Of a stretch of DNA of 64,000 bases, positions 34,107 to 46,464 are shown one piece after another (within the stretch, counting starts at the first letter, position 1; each line of letters begins with the position of its first letter). The notes beneath the pieces are model-generated. The model was not told the origin of the DNA. It made no database searches and saw nothing but the letters and a program-made list of their open reading frames with translations. Both the position numbers and the translations under genes were made by a program. The stretch is from assembly GCA_947044405.1 (NCBI GenBank), contig CAMRHE010000357.1:1225501-1289500 (forward strand). Reading direction: 5' to 3'. This DNA is from Leptodactylus fallax. Its lineage: Eukaryota; Chordata; Amphibia; Anura; Leptodactylidae.

Positions 34107-34318
34107 ATAAGACTACGTTCACATCTGCATGGGGTCTCCATTAGAGACTCAGTCGCAGTGTCCTCCTTTAAATCAGCAGAGGAAAAAGTCCTGCACAGAC
34201 TCTTTCAGTTTTAAAAGATGGGACACCCAATGGATCACTCCGTGTGTTACTGCTATTTTAGCGGTCTGCCTCCCCGTTGTTGTGATCCTCCAATAAATGA
34301 CACTAGTGTGAACCTATA
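34107..34318. mobile_element. Short MITE
   Basis: GACTACGTTCACATCTGC at the left and ACTAGTGTGAACCTA at the right form imperfect inverse ends. About 210 bp. No gene. Confidence 0.6.
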
Positions 34319-34760
34319 TATGTGATGAGATAAACCTATTAACATAATCAGTTGAAAATGCATGCTACCTGTAAGTCTGTAGGAGCTGAGCAGATGAGTT
34401 TCTATGAACCTTTAATGCCCTAGTGCATTTTCTCTATGGAAGACAATAAATAAAGAGTTCTGACGTGTATGGGCTGGTTTATACACCCTTTGCAAAAATT
34501 TGAGAGTATGATTTTGGGGTACAGTAGTAGCACATACTCAGGTACATATTCAGAAATATGTAAGACAACCTAAAATGGGGTAGCATTTAAAATGTTTCCT
34601 TGGGTCTGTTGCCAATCTGCAAACAAGGGTGACATGCAGGGACATTATAATAGGTAAAATAAAAGGGACAAATGCCTTGGGGTCTGTCCTACCCTCCTCA
34701 CAATGATTTACAGTAGGATCTAGCCACAAGCATGGACAGTTAATTCTATTTAGGGAGTAC

Positions 34761-35918
34761 AGTGGGGAAAAAAGTATTTAATCAGCCACCAATTGTGCAA
34801 GTTCTCTCACTTAAAAAGATGAGAGAGGCCTGTAATAGACATCATAGGTAGACCTCAACTATGAGACACAAAATGAGGAAACAAATCCAGAAAATCACAT
34901 TGTCTGATTTTTAAAGAATTTATTTGCAAATTATGGTGGAAAATCAGTATTTGGTCAATAACAAAAGTTCATCTCAATACTTTGTTATATATCCTTTGTT
35001 GGCAATGACAGAGGTCAAACGTTTTCTGTAAGTCTTCACAAGGTTGGCACACACTGTTCCTGGTATGTTGACCCATTCCTCCATGCAGATCTCCTCTAGA
35101 GCAGTGATGTTTTTGGGCTGTCGCTGGGCAATACGGACTTTCAACTCCCTCCAAAGGTTTTCTATGGGGTTGAGATCTGGAGACTGGCTAGGCCACTCCA
35201 GGAACTTGAAATGCTTCTTACAAAGCCACTCCTTCGTTGCCCTGGCAGTGTGCTTTGGATCATTGTCATGCTGAAAGACCCAGCCATGTTTCATCTTCAA
35301 TGCTCTTGCTGATGGAAGGAGGTTTGCAAAATCTCAAGATACAAGGCCCCATTCATTCTTTCATGTACACGGATCAGTCGTCCTGGTCTCTTCGCAGAGA
35401 ACCAGCCCCAAAGCATGCAATTATTGCTCCCACAGTTGATTTCTTCACACCAAGCTGCTTGCCTATCGCAGATTCAGTCTTCCCAGCCTGATGCAGGTCT
35501 ACAATTTTGTTTCTGGTGTCCTTCCACCTTCCACAGCTCTTTGGTCTTCACCATAGTGGAGTTTGGAGTGTGACTGTTTGAGGTTGTGGACAGGTATAAT
35601 TTATACTGATAACAATTTCAAACAGGTGCCATTACTACAGGTAATGAGTGGAGGACAGAGGAGCCTCTTAAAGAAGAAGTTACAGGTCTGTGAGAGCCAG
35701 AAATCTTGCTTGTTTGTAGGTGACCAAATACTTATTTTCCACCATAATTTGCAAATAAATTCTTAAAAAATCAGACAATGTGATTTTCTAGATATGTTTT
35801 CTCATTTTGTCTCTCATAGGTGAGGTCTACCTATGATGTCAATTACAGGCCTCTCTCATTTTTTTAAGTGGGAGAACTTGCACAATTGGTGGCTGACTAA
35901 ATACTTTTTTCCCCATTG
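34761..35918 (-). mobile_element. Tc1-like (DD34E) transposon, internally deleted
   Basis: TA at 34759-34760 and 35919-35920. Ends CAGTGGGGAAAAAAGTATTT and the inverse at the right. TIRs of about 205 bp differ at roughly 14 positions, so it is older than the 3973 copy. Length 1158 bp, about 450 bp shorter than full-length relatives. The deletion lies inside the transposase. Same family and orientation as 1-472. Confidence 0.9.
34974..35554 (-). pseudogene. Tc1 transposase, deleted and frameshifted
   Basis: The N-terminus begins at ATG 35552-35554 (MVKTKELWK) and a shifted frame retains [12 protein letters not shown] helix-turn-helix sequence. It is then joined directly to the late catalytic core, a [16 protein letters not shown] stretch, so the first catalytic Asp region is missing. 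The C-terminal 108 codons (34974-35300) are open and include [18 protein letters not shown] and [15 protein letters not shown], with 34 residues between Asp and Glu (DD34E). Not functional. Confidence 0.9.
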
Positions 35919-36123
35919 TATATCTGTCTTTGTTCGTAAAACTCACCTGTCATTTCATTTGACTTTTCAGTATAAGTTGCTATGTATGTGTGCATGAGGA
36001 GTAACATGTATCTGACCATTTTATGACTTATATTCTGTAGTTTTTAACAGTTTCCCTTTATGCCATATCTGGAAACTGCAGTCCTCTCTGAACTGGACAT
36101 TGGGGCCTCTCTGTCCTCTCTGA

Positions 36124-36919
36124 ACATATGCCTTGGGGCCCCCCCGAACCAACGCCCCTAACTTCCCCCCCGGACCACCCGCTCCAACAACTCCACCCGC
36201 CCCGCACAAACGGCATTCCTGTGCACACTATTATGTGCCATAGTGGCCCCCTACGCACACTATTATGTCCCATAGTGGCCCCTGAACACAGTATTATGCC
36301 TCATAGTGGCCCCTGCACACAGTATTATGCCCTATTGTGGACCACCCATGAACAATTATTATACTCTAAGGTCTTTTCAGACCCCAGAGTATAATGATCG
36401 GAGACCCAGGGAAGGATACAAACAAAAAAAACAATGTTAATTACCTCTTCCTGGCTCCGGTGCACTACGCCCAACACTTCGGCCATCTTCAATGTTGGAC
36501 CAGATCTCGCATGAGCCAGGCCAGCGTCGTGACACATAATGACGGCAGCTGATGTCTGTGATGTCACCAAACAGGCCCAAAGCCTGCCGGAGCACAGGAG
36601 AAGTAACAGTTTTTTTTATGTTCCCTCACCTTCCCTGGGCCTCCGATCATTATACTCCGGGGTCTGAAAAGAACCCAGAGTATAATGATAGCAGTGTTAA
36701 TGATAGCAGTGTTTGTGGGGTTTGTGGCTCGCGGCCATACTTACTGATCGCCGCTCCTGCTCACAGCCACCTATGCTTCCGCAGAAGTGAGCAGGAGCGG
36801 GGATCAGTAAGTAAATAGGGCCTGTTACCTGCTAGTGTTTCTTCAGCAGGTAATGGCCTATTAAAAAAAAAATCCCTGTGGCAGCCGCTATTGCTGCTAC
36901 CCCGGTATTTACGCCCCTG
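36124..36919. mobile_element. hAT-like element, left end lost
   Basis: The right end, TATTTACGCCCCTG at 36906-36919, and the inner parts match the element at 21700-23115: C-rich leader, four 30-bp units (36215-36335), GGTCTTTTCAGACCCCAGAG stem, GC-rich 3' part. The expected CAGTGGCGTAACTA start is absent; instead a CTCTCTGAAC duplication precedes at about 36085-36125. No target duplication can be defined. Confidence 0.8.
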
Positions 36920-39092
36920 AATCTGAGTAATGTGACCTGCAGTCTTTCTCAAGACAGCTATAGCAGGGATTTCTAAAGTGAAAGCTATTTTAGCAGACGA
37001 AGGGGGACAAGGAAATAACCGGATAAGAGCAGAAGGAGAAATGTCTCTCTAATAAGATATATTACAGTTTCTTACAATCATATCTACTCTTCATTTACAC
37101 AGAGTTTGTTGAAGTGCCTATTTAATGTAGTTGATAGCATTACTTTTTGTACACCACATAGCTCTGTTCTTGGATACCGCAGTACCATGCAGTGCATGTT
37201 TTGTACACTGTATATTTAGACAGTATATGGTACTGTTAGTTTGCTGTGATTGTGCTAATGCTTGTATTATTTTTTATACATTGTAAACAAACAGATTTTT
37301 AGGTTTCACCCGTAGTATGGTTTATCTCAAAAGGAAGAGCTTCCACAAAGCATTGCATACACATTGCCCTGTGGTAGATAAAGCCAAAGATCATTTACTA
37401 AACCAGGGCAATAGTTGCAAGTGAATTCACTTGGTACAAGGAAAGGTATAGGAACAGAAACAGCTAAAAATAAGGAGATATTGTGATAAACAGTACTACA
37501 GTAAAGCTGCAAACAAAAACAGATTGTGCAGTGGTCTGCAAGATTCAATCCTTAAACATAGATTGCATGTACATGAAACAGATCTGCATCTATGAAATGC
37601 AATCACTAAAAGACAGTTAAAGGCTTTTCTGTCAAATTATATTCATTCCGAAAGCATAAGATAGGGGTTAAGTATCTGACCCTTGGGCTCCAACCGCTGG
37701 GATCCCCAGCAATCATGAGAATAGATCTAGGTCAGTGCCCTATGTGAAAAGGACGGTAATGTGCATGCTCGACTGCCACTCCATTCACTTTTATGTGACT
37801 TCTAGGAGCCTCATAAAAGTGAAGTGGCACTTGCAGACTTCCATTCTCATGATCACTGTATTGAGACAGAAGCCCAAGTTTGAGAGATATATTACAAGTG
37901 TATGTACCTGTAGCAGCCAGAATAAAAAATATTTCTTTTCATATAAAATGGATCTAATTTTTGAAAACAGTCTAAAAGAAAGCCTAGCCTTGTTGTCCAT
38001 GCCAACAAATCAAAGAGCAGCTTTCCTTTTACCACAGTACTAAAATTCAGATTGGATGCTTTGAACAAGAAGGCCTGTTGTTTCTGTATAAATAAGGACC
38101 ATTATACCCACACACACACATATCCGTATCTATATAGACAGATAGATAGATACACGCATACATAGACAGTATATATACATATATCGAAGCATGCAAAAAA
38201 GAGGCATCAGGAGAACAATAAGATAAAGTTTGTATCCATAATGGATACATGGTAAATACTCTAATAGTAATTTTACAATATACGTACAGAAAGAACACTT
38301 ATAGGGAAACAGCCTTTTTAAAAAATAAACTTTATTAATAGCAGAAAAAAAGACAAACTCTCCATTACTGTTAATAAAAGAAAACAGGTCTGATTCCTTG
38401 TTGACTTTTACTGTACTTTATACAATATATTGGCTGACACCATATGTATTGCAATAATCTAGCAATTTCACAAAGTCTAGATTTGTGTTCTTTTATTTCG
38501 CTTTAAACATTAGGCTTTTGTTAGAGAATTTGGAATCTCTATTTGTAAAGAAAACTCATGTATCCCACCGTTTAATTCTGTAATTGATATCGTTGTATTC
38601 CTTGTCTATAGAACAGAGATGAATATACAATAAAAAACAGATGTGCTATATGTGGATCAGGAGAAATTTTTTGAAAAAAATTATCACAAAGTTTTGATAA
38701 AAAAATTATTGATTAAAAAATGCTCAGTTATTTCAACAACCTGTATGTGGACTGACAGCTTTGGATAACCCCTATTTATTTGAAGGGTCTGTCAGCATTA
38801 AACTAATCGATTAGGCAGTCAGCAAGTAGTTATGATCTGCTAAGGAACTTGACAGCAAGCATGCAATTCCACTCTAGTGCACAGGCTGGATGTTCTCTGT
38901 AGCGACGCTACAAAATGGCTATAGATGAGTATCTAAAATTTATTTTGGCTGCAGGTGCACCAGGATTTGCACATTGCAAAGAAAATGTTCTTGGCATACT
39001 AGAAAAATTATTTTTGTAAAGCCCACAACAGATTAATAGAGGTGCACTCTATTACTGCACTCTATAATGTATATGCATTAAAAACCTCATAC
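36920..39092. other. RIMS1 intron, mostly unassigned
   Basis: Holds one diverged half-copy of the 1161 MITE family (about 37660-37870) and short GATA/CA repeats near 38110-38170. I looked on the minus strand here and in 33744-36123 for the SRRGYATPRATDQP and SMHHL exon of human RIM1 and did not find it. Confidence 0.5.
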
Positions 39093-39164
39093 CTTTTTAC
39101 TTCAGAAACAGCGCATTTATTGTTTGGTTTCTGGTTGCTAGATTTTTCCATTTTTCTGGGCTGC
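39093..39164 (-). CDS. RIMS1: RIMS1 cassette-type exon (RKSERSS block)
   Basis: A 72-nt exon encoding R-QPRKMEKSSNQKPNNKCAVS-EVK with split Arg codons at both ends. It aligns residue for residue with the human RIM1 segment HSRKSERSSIQKQTRKGTAS and following DAER, though only about a third of positions are identical, so it is a fast-evolving part of the linker. Acceptor TTTCATCTCAG|G; donor AAAAAG|GTATGAG. Length is divisible by three and the phase is the same on both sides, so inclusion or skipping keeps the frame; the matching mammalian exon is in the alternatively spliced zone. Confidence 0.85.
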
Positions 39165-39974
39165 CTGAGATGAAATGATAAATAAAAAGAAAGCGAAAGC
39201 AACAAAAACAACCCAATAATAATAAAAGGGAACAGCAATGAAGAATGAGATTACATGTAAAGCATTGAAATGATAAACTCTATAGGCATAAACTACAATT
39301 CACTGTACATGCAGAAAAATGAAATAATATGCAAAATCCTCTTTGAAACAAAGAGAAAATTCCAAAAGCTTGAATACACTACTAAATACACGATTGGTAA
39401 TACAATGATTGAAAATACTCAATGTTAAGGCTGCTTACACACTATGCTAGACAGATTTGCTGTCTTGTACATATACTTTCAACAAAAGCTGGAACAGATC
39501 CTAGTACAAAGCAGAAGGAAAATATCCCCTAAGGAAATGCTTGGGAATATTTCCCTTCCTCTTTGTACTAGGATCTGTTCCCACTTTTGATGAAAAAAAG
39601 AGCATGGGAGTGTGGCTCTCCTGCACAGTGTGTGAAAACAGCCTAAGAAGTACGGATTGGAATGCAATTCATGAATATTACTAATGCAAAAGAACAATTA
39701 CAATACTCAAAAACATAAAACGATGCTTCTCCATAAAAGCCACAGACATGCAATAAAAAACAGTAATGCAGAAGGGTTGTTCTGTTTGGACAACCACATT
39801 TTGTTGGTTGTTGTCCTGGTGTAAAGCTGACATCAGCAGTTGTTGTCAATGACAATTATGTAATATTATGTAAAAAAAAAAACTATCATGTAACACTGGT
39901 TATCACTACTGAGGATCATATTGTAGCGTGACAGCTAAAAGGGATCTTCTGGCCAATACTATTTCTTTAAAGCA

Positions 39975-40495
39975 TACCTGCGGTTATAGACAACTTTTCT
40001 TAAATGAATAGTACAGGTGAAAATAAGAAACTTTGTAAAATATCTGATTAAGGAGGACAGTTTCCTTCACCATTTATTAAGCTGGTTTCCTCCTCCTTAT
40101 CTTCAATCTGACTGCTGCCTACCTAGGATTCTGTCTTCCTTACCCAGCTTCACATACAGAATTTTATGGAGAAGGGATGGGTTGAGTAAGGGCTGCTGTT
40201 GGCTAGATATCGATTTATTGCCTCATTCCATGCACTGGTAGCCTGTTATTTACAAGCCTAGCAGTGTTACAAGAGCACAGAGTAGCAGGGTGTAGCAGCT
40301 GCAGTTATTTGAGTGTTTTTTCTAGCAGCCTCTTCCTCTCCCTCCCCTCTTTATAGAGTAATATATGGAAAGTAACTCAGTCTGAAACGTGGAAAAGAAA
40401 ACATATATTTTTAATAAGATATGTTACAAAGTTTCTAATATTCACCTGTACTGCTCACTTATGCAAAATTGTTTATAACTTGAGGTACGCTTTTA
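39975..40495. mobile_element. Foldback MITE, about 520 bp, copy 1
   Basis: The left arm (CGGTTATAGACAACTTTTCT; AGTACAGGTGAAAATAAGAA; ACTTTGTAAAATATCTGATT) is inverse to the right arm (TTTCTAATATTCACCTGTAC; AAAATTGTTTATAACTTGAG). Middle part contains CTTATCTTCAATCTGACTGC. Two further copies: 46465-46935 and 48840-49425. Confidence 0.85.
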
Positions 40496-42863
40496 GTCTG
40501 AGAATGCATAGCAAAATAAAGAAGACATCAACATACTTAGCGACTCCCATTTCAATGCTTACCTGGTCCCCGCTAGTCTCTACTTCCTGATTCCATCTCG
40601 ACACAGGAAACACCAGGAAATGCTCAGTCATCCAATCACTGTCTGAAGCAGGTCGTTGTTGTGATTAGTGATTACTTAATTAGGTATATCCTGGTATTCC
40701 ATAAGTGTTAGGATGGGAGCAGGACAAAAAGACTTCTAAAGACCAGCACAGATCTATTAATCTTTGGTCAGGTGAATGTCACTTAAAAAAAATTCCTGTT
40801 CTTTTCTGAGAATTTAAGAAATATATATCAGCCAAACAACCCTTTAAAGGTCAATGTAATTTTCCTCAACCTATCATATAAAATCATAGAGACAGTTCAG
40901 AAGTTGATGATGGGGGTTGCTAGGTAAAGAACCCCACCAATTCCTGTAAAAGTTGTGCTGTACATTCCTTTTTGGAGACCCATGTACAAGAACTATCATA
41001 AATCTTCAAAATAAAATAATGGGAGTCAGTTTGTCTAGCATTAACTCCGAGCACCCCAGACCACCACTGACCACAGAGTCTGACATGTTAGAAGTTGAAG
41101 AAAATGTAAATTATTGCATGATCTCTATTCCTATTTTTTCTAGTCCTTTCAATGTTATTCTTATTAAGCTGTTTTGATTATTAAAGTTAGGTGTCATTTG
41201 ATACAAGTATAGGTATGACATAAACAGTGTACAATCAGGTTTACACTGGGCTCCAATCTATTAGTTAAAGGATAAAGTCAACTATGCGATAAGTCAAATA
41301 TGTGATAGAAAACAATTAGTCATTTTGACAAACTTTGATGTATGTGGTTTAAAAAAGTTATCTATGTTTCACTGATACCATGTCATTACCTGACTAAAAG
41401 AAATTAGGATTTTCTATAAAAGCAAAAAAGCTGCGGACTATAGACATAAAAGACACATTACATAAAATGCTGCAAATTTACACAGAAAAGAAACCAGATT
41501 GAATGATTCTTGAATATACTATGAATCTGCAGGTAATGAAATAAAAGTTAGAGAAATAGCAGGTAGTAAGAGCTACTCACTCTTACAAGCTGCTACAGAT
41601 GGGGCATATGTAGCCTTTCATCCTGAAAAAACTCTGCAGGGCCCATATACAGTAACAGATTAAGTCTGATATCTAAAGTGTCAAATTCCTAACTTGCATT
41701 TTAAACTAACCATCCCCTTGTAGACAATGCTTAAAGTATATTATATGGCAATATTCTTTTCACTGAGTTAAGTGAAATGATCATTACTCTGTGGGCATGT
41801 AATAATTAACATTTTTTTTTAGAGGGAGTAAAAATCTAAAATTCCATTATAGGACCATTATATGTCATTGAAATTATTTTGTTATTATCTGGCTACATCT
41901 ATGTAGGTGCAGTAGAGTTATTAAAAGCAGAAAAACAATGGTAAAATCCAAGATTAAATATACAAATGTAGATAAATTGCTCTTCTATAGAAGATTTAGA
42001 AATGATGATACTATGGGAATAAAATGAGGATATGACACTCAGAAAATACATAGATAGCCTTAAATATATTACCCCACCATGAAGGTCATGGAGTATTTCC
42101 TTCCATGCTTTCACAAAATGATGATTGCAGTTATTTATCAGTAGAGTGGTTTATAATATCTGCAAAAATCCTATTATGTTGCAAATTAATTTTCAGTATT
42201 CAGAATATATAATAGGTAATACAATGCAGTACTGGGCCTTAAACCCTGAGGGGGCCCCAAACATAAAAAATATACTACTACTCTATATGGAACTAGGTAG
42301 CAGCTCCATTACAGATTTTACACTGGGGCACAGCAACTTCTGTACAGTATATGCCATTGTAAAAAAAAAAAAAAAAAGCCCCGCATTAAATGTGTATTAA
42401 TTGCCAGTGGGAGTAACAAATAACATAAGTTATAGTAGAATACTTTACTATGCAAATTGTTACCACCAAAGAATCAAAAGAAGAATTTAGATACAGGCAT
42501 TGGTTATCTTGACATTTTAGTAAAGTTAACTAAAAAAAAATCTATGAAACCATTACTGCAAAATGCAACCTTGGGAGTTATGTGTACATATGATATAAAG
42601 AGCTGAAGACCCATAATAAATTATAGCAGCACAATTATGTGCCAGTCTACACCACTGTAACTTTCATTTCCTTTCTCAATTTTCCATTTCTAGCATACCC
42701 TACTTAAGTAGTTCTATGATCATACAATATCTGCTTTTTGCCAATCAAGCTAGTGGCGAAATAAAAGTTTATTACATTGGCATCAACATATTTTCTTAAT
42801 ATAGATTATATGTTTTACATTATATTATAGCATGATATACGCTTTTATTTATTTGTCTATATA
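40496..42863. other. RIMS1 intron, mostly unassigned
   Basis: The 40560-40855 segment (CTAGTCTCTACTTCCTGATT) resembles 60120-60250 and is probably a dispersed repeat. Poly-A at 42361-42377. No exon for the human RWSPSLDRRRPPSPR cassette recognised. Confidence 0.45.
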
Positions 42864-43034
42864 CAGGTGTAGCATAGTTAATCCGAACTTCTGCAATTGG
42901 TTAAAGTGCTACAGTGTGATATCTTATCACAGAAGACAAAACACAGTGAAAAATCATTGAAAAAAACATTGATAAGATTCACTCTGCAGCAGTTTAACTA
43001 ATTGCATAAGTTCGGGTTAACTCTGCTACATCTG
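42864..43034. mobile_element. TA-type MITE, 171 bp
   Basis: TA at 42862-42863 and 43035-43036. CAGGTGTAGCATAGTTAATC on the left and GGTTAACTCTGCTACATCTG on the right are inverse over about 40 bp. Mariner-like non-autonomous element. Confidence 0.85.
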
Positions 43035-43143
43035 TATATGTATAGACAGATAGATAAATATAAATAAATAAATATATATTTTTTTCGGTTATACAGCTCC
43101 AAGTCCCTGTTTCCCTTCTCACCCTTCTCACAGCCATAAAGTT

Positions 43144-43497
43144 AAAGGGAACCTATCAGCAGAGATTTCATGGTTAAACTAAGGCCAGGATATTATAATA
43201 ATTGTAAATACTTTTTTAGACATGTCCATGTGGAAATCAGCAGTGGCTATACCTTGCAGTACCCCACACTCCAATAGTGATATGGGTGGTGCTGCAGAGG
43301 TGGTTGGTCATTGGTAGAATCATGTCCACTCTTCCTTGTCGTTTCCTTTAAATGATAAAATTATGGCTGCCTACCACTAGCTTACTGGAGCTTACTGAAA
43401 AGGCATGTATTAAGAGAAATGTCTTCAATAAGCTCATCTGTGTGAACAGGGGATTCACTCAAAATGCTGGACCTATTTAGACAAACAGAAAGTATGA

Positions 43498-43500
<3 letters not shown>
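43144..43500. repeat. Probable TTAA MITE, one end
   Basis: TTAAAGGGAACCTATCAGCA at 43142-43161 matches the ends of the 12374 and 51637 family, but I could not place the other end. Confidence 0.4.

Positions 43501-43541
<41 letters not shown>
43501..43541. repeat. (AT)n microsatellite
   Basis: About 20 AT units. Confidence 0.95.
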
Positions 43542-43542
<1 letters not shown>

Positions 43543-43847
43543 TTTAACCAAAACCTTACACAACCAAATTTATCTAATCTGTTCAAGATTTTGTCATACT
43601 ATGCTATGAAAAAAATCCACCAACGATGTTGTCATCACTTAACCTGGACAATTATGACTTTTACTGACACATATCACAATACTGACAGAGCCTTTTGGCG
43701 TTTAAGAAATGGTACAAGAGAATTATTATGCACTACACACTAATAAGACACAAATATACTAGTGGTATAAAATATTAAATGACGTGAAAGAAAGAAAAAT
43801 GATATCACTAAAACACATGATAAGAATGAAAAAAGTCTGTTTTATAC

Positions 43848-43937
43848 CTTTCTCGTTCTGGTGAATGCAAACTAGTATCTGGTCTCAAGCAGTTGGTACT
43901 AGCACTTCGAGCCCTGTCAAGGGAGGGCTGTAGTTCA
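43848..43937 (-). CDS. RIMS1: RIMS1 internal exon (SELQPSLDRARSAS block)
   Basis: A 90-nt exon: T completes Ser, then ELQPSLDRARSASTNCLRPD and TSLHSPERE, then AG of a split Arg. The match to human RIM1 is almost complete (one difference, SLDR for FLDR) and this block separates RIM1 from RIM2. Acceptor GCACTGGCACTAG|T, with a pyrimidine tract further upstream; donor GAAAG|GTATAA. Divisible by three, symmetric phase. The RARSAS and SPERE parts carry several Ser sites in basic or Pro context that could be phosphorylated (inference). Confidence 0.96.
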
Positions 43938-44520
43938 CTAGTGCCAGTGCATTGCATCCAATGGTAGAAGAGAAAGAAGAATAGAAAAGAAAACAAAGAA
44001 AGGAATACAATGTTAGAGATAAAATCATAAAAAGTAATGTTTTCTTAGCATAAGATGTAAAATCATCATGACAGTTAATGCTTGCAGGGATATGAATGTG
44101 CCCTTCTCAGTATAAACACACTAAGTTATGAAGCCAATAAACTGCAGGCGCAGAACCCACCTGGGCTCTATACTTGTCTGGGGAATGTTAAACTTACTTG
44201 AAAATGTGTTTGCAGAGAGAGACTCTATGGAGTTAGCATTTGCCTTAAATTTTTTAATAACAGTACTTTTAGAACTTTCAGAACAGTATAAGCTGTTACG
44301 TTCTGTAGCCTATGGCAATCTCTGAGATCTTGTTTTACCGAGCAGAAACAGGTTCTGGACAGTATCTGTCTATATTTCTCACTATTCCTACTATATAGCT
44401 ATAATATTCATATTTAATCTTTAATACATTACAAAGAGGCCGGGGTGATGACAGTACAACACCCTTTCTGTGGTCAATAGATAGAGCAGCAGATCAGTGA
44501 CTAAAGTGACTATCAGTGAC

Positions 44521-45630
44521 TAAAGGTGGCCATACAGAACACAGATTACTATCAGCCAAACCTAGTTTCTGCAGGATTGGCCAACCAACTGTAGATGGAA
44601 GTGTATTGACAGAAACACCCATCCACATGGGAGTTGTCAGGAAAAGAAGGATGCTGGATTTCAACATACCTGAACCTTGTTTTCTTACAGGAGGTAAGCT
44701 GCCACAAGAGCTGTCTAGAAGTAGCTTTCTCTTGTCTCCCTTTTCAGAACACATGTGCAACGGGTGATCAGGAACAGCTATTGATAGAATGAGTGTTCAG
44801 CTGACAACCGTTTGAAGTGTATTGACAGCTGTCGACTTGCCATACACTTTAGATAGCTGGCAGCTGAATGCTCATTTAGTCAATAGCTACTCCTTTCAAC
44901 CTCCCCAAACAGATGCATGCTCAGCCTGGCTGAAGGTGCATGTGTTCTCAATAGAGAAAAAATGCTGCCTTTGCTTAATGCATTTTTGAACAAAAGATCT
45001 TGCAAAATGAAATCCAAAACAGACGATTTCATTCAATATCTGCTGTCCAGGGAAGTTCCAATCAAAGGTAGTGCAGACTGCACTCCACTTACTCACGAGT
45101 GTAGAAGTAGGGTCCCAAACCGTTATATTCAGTAAGTAAAAGACTTCACACTCAAATCGATGAGAAAATTGCAGTAATGAGTTTATTTGCCACACGTGAC
45201 AACAGCCAATGTAGAGTGATTTTGAGTAATGAAAACATGTCGGTCATTTGTCCTTCCTCAGACTCTACAATATGGATCAGGTAAAAAAAAAGTAGATAGT
45301 CGCCAGTGCACAGGAAAACGCGGAAATTCCTCTGTATTACCGCGCCTTTTTGCTGCGCACTGGTGACTATCTACTTCTTTTTCCCTGAATCAGACTGGTG
45401 AGTCTGAAGGTCACATGATCGAAACAGGTACGTTACTCAAAATTACTCTACATTGGCTAATGTCACGTGTTGCTAATAAACCCATCACTGCAATTTTCTC
45501 ATCAATTTGAGTGTGAAGTCTTTTACTTACAGCTGTCAAGGGAGAGGCCTCTATACACATTAGATGTTTGGCCGATACCAACATAATTTGCAGGTTTGGC
45601 CAACCATTCATCTAATATCTATGGCCTTCT
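44521..45630. mobile_element. Foldback repeat (AAAGGTGGCCATACA ends) with nested foldback
   Basis: Left TAAAGGTGGCCATACAGAAC with AGGATTGGCCAACCAACTGT; right AGGTTTGGCCAACCATTCAT and ATCTATGGCCTTC. Between them lies a second, tighter foldback at 45136-45535. The two frames 44494-44760 and 44516-44767, on opposite strands of the same bases, are products of the arm sequence. Confidence 0.7.
45136..45535. mobile_element. Nested foldback MITE
   Basis: GTAAGTAAAAGACTTCACAC with TGAGAAAATTGCAGTAATGA pairs with TCACTGCAATTTTCTCATCA and GTGTGAAGTCTTTTACTTAC. An inner stem GATAGTCGCCAGTGCAC / GCGCACTGGTGACTATC closes the loop. Arms of about 160-190 bp. No coding function. Confidence 0.85.
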
Positions 45631-46464
45631 TAACTTTTGAGATACAGATACAGTCCAGACATTTGTAGTACAGACTTACATTAGCATCTATGAATATTCT
45701 GCTGGTACTTCATATGGCTAAGTAATAGTCTGGCAGAACCTATCACTAGTTTCAGCCTCTTTTCTAATTGAACTGAATCATGACTAATCATGACAAACTA
45801 ATAGGTGGGAGAGTAAAAAAAAAAAAAAAAAAAATCACATGATCTGACTTAGGCTCGAAAAAAAAACATGGCATGTCATGACAGAAAACAAAAAAACAGA
45901 AAAATATGCATGTTCTGGGGTCTGAATATCCTTCTCACTTCATGTGCTTGTAGAGTCTAGTGTTGAACAAAATGATTAGAATTGCAGGATAGCTCAGATT
46001 CCACCTTTGTCCCAGATTATTGTATATGATTATGAAAGTCCCGAATTATATGTCCACCTGTGAACATAATTTTACAGTTCGAATATAGAACTCTACATGA
46101 AAAGCTGAATAACTTTGTAAATACAATACATTGCATTTGATGATCTCCAAGGATTCCTTACTGACTGGTTCTACATAATCCCTGCAAAGAGTTATATTGT
46201 GGAAAGTGTAGTACAGCAGGTACTAAATTGTAATGTGATATAAGAAAAACAAAATATTGCGCAGCCTTACTGAAGTTCAACTAAGCTCACAACATGCTTA
46301 TTGGTGGTTTCTAAAGCAGAACTGAGAATATAGCTATATGTATATTTCAGTTTGCAACTGGATTAGTACAAAGGACGTAATACAAATAATTTACACAGTT
46401 ACTTCGCTGTTTATAAATTATTTCTATGTACAAACAGTCCATTGGTGTTCAATTGTGGTCATAA
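45631..46464. other. RIMS1 intron, nothing recognised
   Basis: Poly-A run near 45816-45833; otherwise no repeat ends or exon. Confidence 0.45.

Noticed and set aside
43848..43937. Assignment of the gene to RIMS2 instead of RIMS1
   Set aside because: RARSASTNCLRPD, KTLPPKMPLL and STTLTVPEQQ match RIM1 better than what I know of RIM2. A whole-protein tree would settle it.
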